Assembly: GCA_905236935.1 (NCBI GenBank)
Contig: CAJOQL010000107.1
Span: 1-25,529, forward strand
DNA: 25,529 nt
Reading direction: 5' to 3'
From: an uncultured Bacilli bacterium
Lineage (GTDB): Bacteria > Bacillota_I > Bacilli_A > RF39 > UBA660
In this document: positions 23,179 to 25,529 of the stretch, in pieces
How positions within the stretch are numbered: the first letter of the stretch is position 1
Layout: each line of letters opens with the position of its first letter
Made by a program: the position numbers and the translations under genes
The notes under the pieces: generated by a model
Databases searched by the model: none
What the model was told of the DNA's origin: nothing
What the model saw: the letters and a program-made list of their open reading frames with translations, nothing else

Positions 23179-24753
23179 TTAAATTTTAAATTTATAATAT
23201 ATATTTACACATTTATTTTCATCAATTTCAATTTTATCAATAAGACTAGCTATTATAGATCTAGTGGGATTTTTCATTGAGATAAAATCTTTAATGATAG
23301 TATCATATATTTTATCATTATCATTTGTTGGTTTATTCTTAAGTAATTCTTCTAGTTTTTCTTTAGAACTTTCTAGTTTTTCTAATTCTAGTATTAAATT
23401 ATTATATGTTCTTTTATACATATCTAAGGTTATATTGCCTTCTAATCTGTCATTATAGCAGGCATCTATTTTTTTATTTATTTGGTTAATGTTTTGATTA
23501 AGCTTTATAATTTCATTTTTATATTTTTCTTTATCAGATGTTTTGTGTTTATTATTTTTGATATAAGTAGATAATTCTTGTTCGTTTAAGTAAGTTTTAC
23601 ATATTTGAGTTAGATTTGATAAGACTATTTCTTCTAGGATGCTATATTTAATAGTGTGTGGTGTGCATACATTTAGTTTTCTTCTTTTAGCCCAGTAATT
23701 ACAATTACCATATACTCTAGTTACTTTACCATATTTTTTAGTATTTTGTTTTTGTACTTTAAATCCAATAGTATGGCCACATTCTCTGCAGTAGATAAGA
23801 CCTCTTAAAAGTAGTTTACTTGTTATACCATCACCAGTACCACGGTATTTATTACTTTTAAACATTTCTTGAACTAAATTAAAGGTTTCTTTAGTAATTA
23901 TTGGTGGGATAGCATTAGGTGCTATTATGTAGTCATTTTCTTTATTACGAACTCTTTTTTTAGATTTATAATTTATCTTTTTTTGTTTACATTGAACTAA
24001 GTTACCTATATAACATTCATTTTTTAAAATATCATCAACTGTTCTAGTTGACCAAACACCATAATGAAGATTGGTATGACCTAAATTCATGTTTTTTTGC
24101 ATACTTGGTGTTGGAACTTTTTCATTAGTTAGAGTATCACAAATAATATTTAATGATTTACCACCAGCAAACATATTAAAGATTCGTTTAACAATATTTG
24201 CTGATTCTTCATCAATGATAAGTTTATGTTTATCGTTTGGATTTTTAATATATCCATACGGAGCGTAAGCACCGACAAACTGTCCATTTCTTTTTTTAGT
24301 GTAAAGACTACTTCTTAATTTATTAGAGATGTCTTTTACATACATATCGTTAAAAGCACTTTTAAATACTAACATATCATTGGCATTATTATTAGAAGCA
24401 GTATCGATTCCATCGTTAACAGCAACATATCTTATATTATGTTCTGGAAAGTATCTTTCGACATAGTAGCCAAATTCAATATGATCACGACCAAGTCTAG
24501 AAGTATCTTTGGTAATTATCATATTTATTTTTTTATCTTCACAGTCTTTAATCATTTGATTAAAACCAGCTCTATCAAAAGTAGTACCTGATACACCATC
24601 GTCAACATATTCAGAAATAAAAAGTAAATTATTATCTCTTATATAGTTTAATAATAAATCTCTTTGATTAGAGATACTTGAACTTTCACCCAACCTTTCA
24701 TCTTCTCTTGATAACCTTAAATAAATCCCTACCTTATAGTTTTCAGTATTCAT
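23179..24753 (-). CDS. Large serine recombinase (TnpX/integrase type)
   Basis: A 524-residue site-specific recombinase for excision and insertion of a mobile element by 2-bp staggered breaks. N-terminal resolvase domain: YLRLSRED with nucleophile S15 and R13, SISNQRDLL (26-34), DDGVSGTTFDRAGF (51-64), TSRLGRD with R86 and R89 (84-90). The Recombinase domain starts near 160 (GAYAPYGY). A zinc ribbon has C322, C325, C351 and C363. A coiled coil spans about 395-475. This is the full architecture of a large serine recombinase, with no frameshift. ATG 24753 follows GGAGGA at 6 nt. A short ORF precedes it on the same strand and no cargo gene is recognised nearby, so this may be a minimal element or one end of a larger deleted one. 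Confidence 0.93.
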   Translation of the reverse strand: MNTENYKVGIYLRLSREDERLGESSSISNQRDLLLNYIRDNNLLFISEYVDDGVSGTTFDRAGFNQMIKDCEDKKINMIITKDTSRLGRDHIEFGYYVERYFPEHNIRYVAVNDGIDTASNNNANDMLVFKSAFNDMYVKDISNKLRSSLYTKKRNGQFVGAYAPYGYIKNPNDKHKLIIDEESANIVKRIFNMFAGGKSLNIICDTLTNEKVPTPSMQKNMNLGHTNLHYGVWSTRTVDDILKNECYIGNLVQCKQKKINYKSKKRVRNKENDYIIAPNAIPPIITKETFNLVQEMFKSNKYRGTGDGITSKLLLRGLIYCRECGHTIGFKVQKQNTKKYGKVTRVYGNCNYWAKRRKLNVCTPHTIKYSILEEIVLSNLTQICKTYLNEQELSTYIKNNKHKTSDKEKYKNEIIKLNQNINQINKKIDACYNDRLEGNITLDMYKRTYNNLILELEKLESSKEKLEELLKNKPTNDNDKIYDTIIKDFISMKNPTRSIIASLIDKIEIDENKCVNIYYKFKI

Positions 24754-24772
24754 TTTTCCTCCATCTATAAGT

Positions 24773-24913
24773 TTAGAGTTGTATGCTCATTATATCACTT
24801 TCGTTAGAGATATTTAAGTTATTATCAATTAAGGTTAATAATAACTTATGAATTAATTCATTTAAGGTTATACTGTTATCATTAAAAATATTATTTACTT
24901 TATATTCTTTCAT
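24773..24913 (-). CDS. Small protein before the serine recombinase
   Basis: A 46-residue protein from ATG 24913, preferred over a TTG at 24973 because AGAGG sits 5 nt before the ATG. Sequence is acidic-polar with one amphipathic helix (ITLNELIHKLLLTLIDNNL). No family recognised. It is 19 nt upstream of the recombinase start, in the same transcript, as small accessory ORFs often are in such elements. It could be translated for coupling or encode a directionality factor; neither is shown by sequence. Confidence 0.55.
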   Translation of the reverse strand: MKEYKVNNIFNDNSITLNELIHKLLLTLIDNNLNISNESDIMSIQL

Positions 24914-24976
24914 ATTTTCCTCTACTAATCTATATGATTTTAAATCATAAATATTTTGTCTTAAAATGTACAATTT

Positions 24977-25045
24977 TCACACATAAAAAAAGGAAATCAC
25001 ATAAAGTAATCTCCTTTTCTTGCACATTTCTAACAAGTTTACCAT
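24977..25045 (-). CDS. Possible leader peptide across the recombinase leader hairpin
   Basis: A 22-codon ORF beginning MVNLLEMCKK and ending in FFYV reads exactly through the leader hairpin at 24984-25016. The first ATG (25043-25045) lies only a base from the -10 element and is probably upstream of the transcript start, so the second ATG (25025-25027, 16 codons) is the likelier start. No clear ribosome binding site. Listed because of its position, as in attenuation leaders. Confidence 0.3.
   Translation of the reverse strand: MVNLLEMCKKRRLLYVISFFYV
24984..25016 (-). terminator. Leader terminator/attenuator of the recombinase operon
   Basis: On the minus strand AAGGAGATTAC pairs with GTGATTTCCTT (plus 25006-25016 with 24990-25000; 11 bp with two G-T pairs, loop of 5) and is followed by a run of T's. 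It lies between the promoter at 25046-25073 and the first gene, so transcripts must pass it to reach the recombinase. Confidence 0.75.
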
Positions 25046-25073
25046 ATTATAACACTTGACAAAAAAATTTCAA
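25046..25073 (-). promoter_or_regulatory. Promoter of the recombinase operon
   Basis: On the minus strand TTGAAA (25068-25073) and a perfect TATAAT (25046-25051) are 16 bp apart, reading toward the small ORF and recombinase. The region from 25074 to 25275 upstream of it shows no gene or clear repeat; the element's right end should lie here or beyond. Confidence 0.7.
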
Positions 25074-25275
25074 TAATATTTTTGGGATAATTTAAGCATA
25101 AAATGGGCATAATTTGGGAAAACTTTTTTATAAGTGATTTTTTGCAATTTTTATAGCTTAAATTATTGTGGATTTATTTTTATTATTTGATAATTAATCT
25201 TGGCCTTTTTCATTGCTTTGAATTTTAAGATATTAGGATTTAAATATTTCTAAATCTATATCCAAAAGAATAAAA

Positions 25276-25302
25276 TTAGCACTCTGTATTGACAATTGCT
25301 AA
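25276..25302. promoter_or_regulatory. CIRCE operator (HrcA binding site)
   Basis: TTAGCACTC (25276-25284), 9-nt spacer, AATTGCTAA (25294-25302). The left half matches the CIRCE consensus perfectly and the right half 7 of 9. It overlaps the promoter, so HrcA would block transcription at normal temperature and release it during heat shock. Confidence 0.9.
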
Positions 25303-25316
25303 TTTTTGAGTATAAT
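25289..25316 (+). promoter_or_regulatory. Consensus sigma-A promoter of hsp20
   Basis: TTGACA (25289-25294) and TATAAT (25311-25316), both perfect, 16 bp apart, with the -35 inside CIRCE. The leader to ATG 25423 is about 100 nt and carries a 7-bp hairpin TAGTGAG/CTCACTA (25325-25347). Confidence 0.9.
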
Positions 25317-25422
25317 TATGATTGTAGTGAGAAAAAGATGCTCACTATGGTATTAAAATTATATATTTGATATGTGCTTACCTCAAATGGCTCAACACAT
25401 TTAGGAAAGGAAGTTGATAGAT

Positions 25423-25529
25423 ATGATGTTAGTACCAAGAAGGAATTTTGATTTGTTTGATGATATCTTTGATGATTCATTCTTTATGCCAAAAAATGAC
25501 AACAAGATGATGAGAACAGATATTGAGGA
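25423..25529 (+). CDS. hsp20: Small heat-shock protein Hsp20 (5' part only)
   Basis: The first 35 codons are MMLVPRRNFDLFDDIFDD, then SFFMPKNDNKMMRTDIE, running off the window. This is the typical N-terminus of Hsp20/alpha-crystallin chaperones of Firmicutes (RRN.DLFDD...F ... M.TDI.E), just before the crystallin domain. These proteins hold unfolding clients for DnaK and ClpB. GGAAAGGAAG (25404-25413) precedes two adjacent ATGs, 25423 and 25426; either may be used. The CIRCE operator supports the identification and heat regulation. Confidence 0.88.
   Translation, partial: MMLVPRRNFDLFDDIFDDSFFMPKNDNKMMRTDIE

Noticed and set aside
23264..23458. Plus-strand ORF rich in Ser and Leu
   Set aside because: Antisense to the coiled-coil of the serine recombinase; the repeated Ser/Leu pattern is just its Lys/Glu codons reversed.
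25384..25400. Third copy of the tRNA-derived repeat (CTCAAATGGCTCAA)
   Set aside because: Only a partial match to TTTCAAATGGAGCAA with a mismatch in the core, and no tRNA nearby; likely chance.

Overview
The window is very AT-rich (roughly a quarter G+C by eye) and looks like the chromosome of a low-GC Gram-positive bacterium (Firmicutes/Bacillota), probably a gut Bacilli or Erysipelotrichia-type lineage. Supporting signs are a lipoteichoic acid synthase, a class D sortase, a CpsB-type PHP phosphatase, a BY-kinase, lipoproteins with lipoboxes, strong Shine-Dalgarno sites, sigma-A-like promoters and a CIRCE operator. TGA, TAA and TAG all act as stops, so the code is standard. The lineage is an inference; no marker gene was available for placement.

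Bases 1-8462 are the distal part of a surface-polysaccharide (capsule) locus: the tail of an unidentified gene, a protein with HipA/PI-kinase-like active-site motifs, a two-domain HAD protein, a Wzx flippase, then a separately promoted capE-capF-capG operon for UDP-N-acetyl-L-fucosamine, closed by a terminator. A decayed gene fragment follows (8635-8829). Bases 8912-11533 hold a VanZ-like protein, a tiny lipoprotein and a sortase unit (candidate substrate, class D sortase, membrane protein). A strong promoter at 11542 drives a fused Wzz/BY-kinase and its PHP phosphatase, the likely phosphorylation switch for capsule export, ending in a terminator shared with a convergent GNAT-like gene.

Bases 14507-17061 hold a lipoprotein gene, then the most interesting unit: a retron. 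A structured 165-nt RNA (about 15001-15165) with a1/a2 ends lies directly before a reverse transcriptase carrying retron hallmarks (NAxxH, LPQGAPTS, YSDD, VTG). A GGDEF-domain gene follows in the same direction 37 nt later; I know of no characterised retron with a diguanylate-cyclase-like partner, but a possible internal promoter makes the link uncertain. Next is a minus-strand J-domain gene enclosed by a 15-bp direct repeat made from the 3' end of a tRNA-Gly(GCC), which looks like a small tRNA-targeted islet without an integrase.

Bases 19840-22740 encode LTA synthase, a membrane-anchored hypothetical protein and a DUF378 protein. From 22833 a lipoprotein gene breaks off at about 23118, apparently where an element encoding a large serine recombinase entered. 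The recombinase has a small partner ORF and a leader containing a promoter, a short ORF and a terminator-like hairpin, suggesting attenuation. The window ends in a CIRCE-controlled hsp20 gene.
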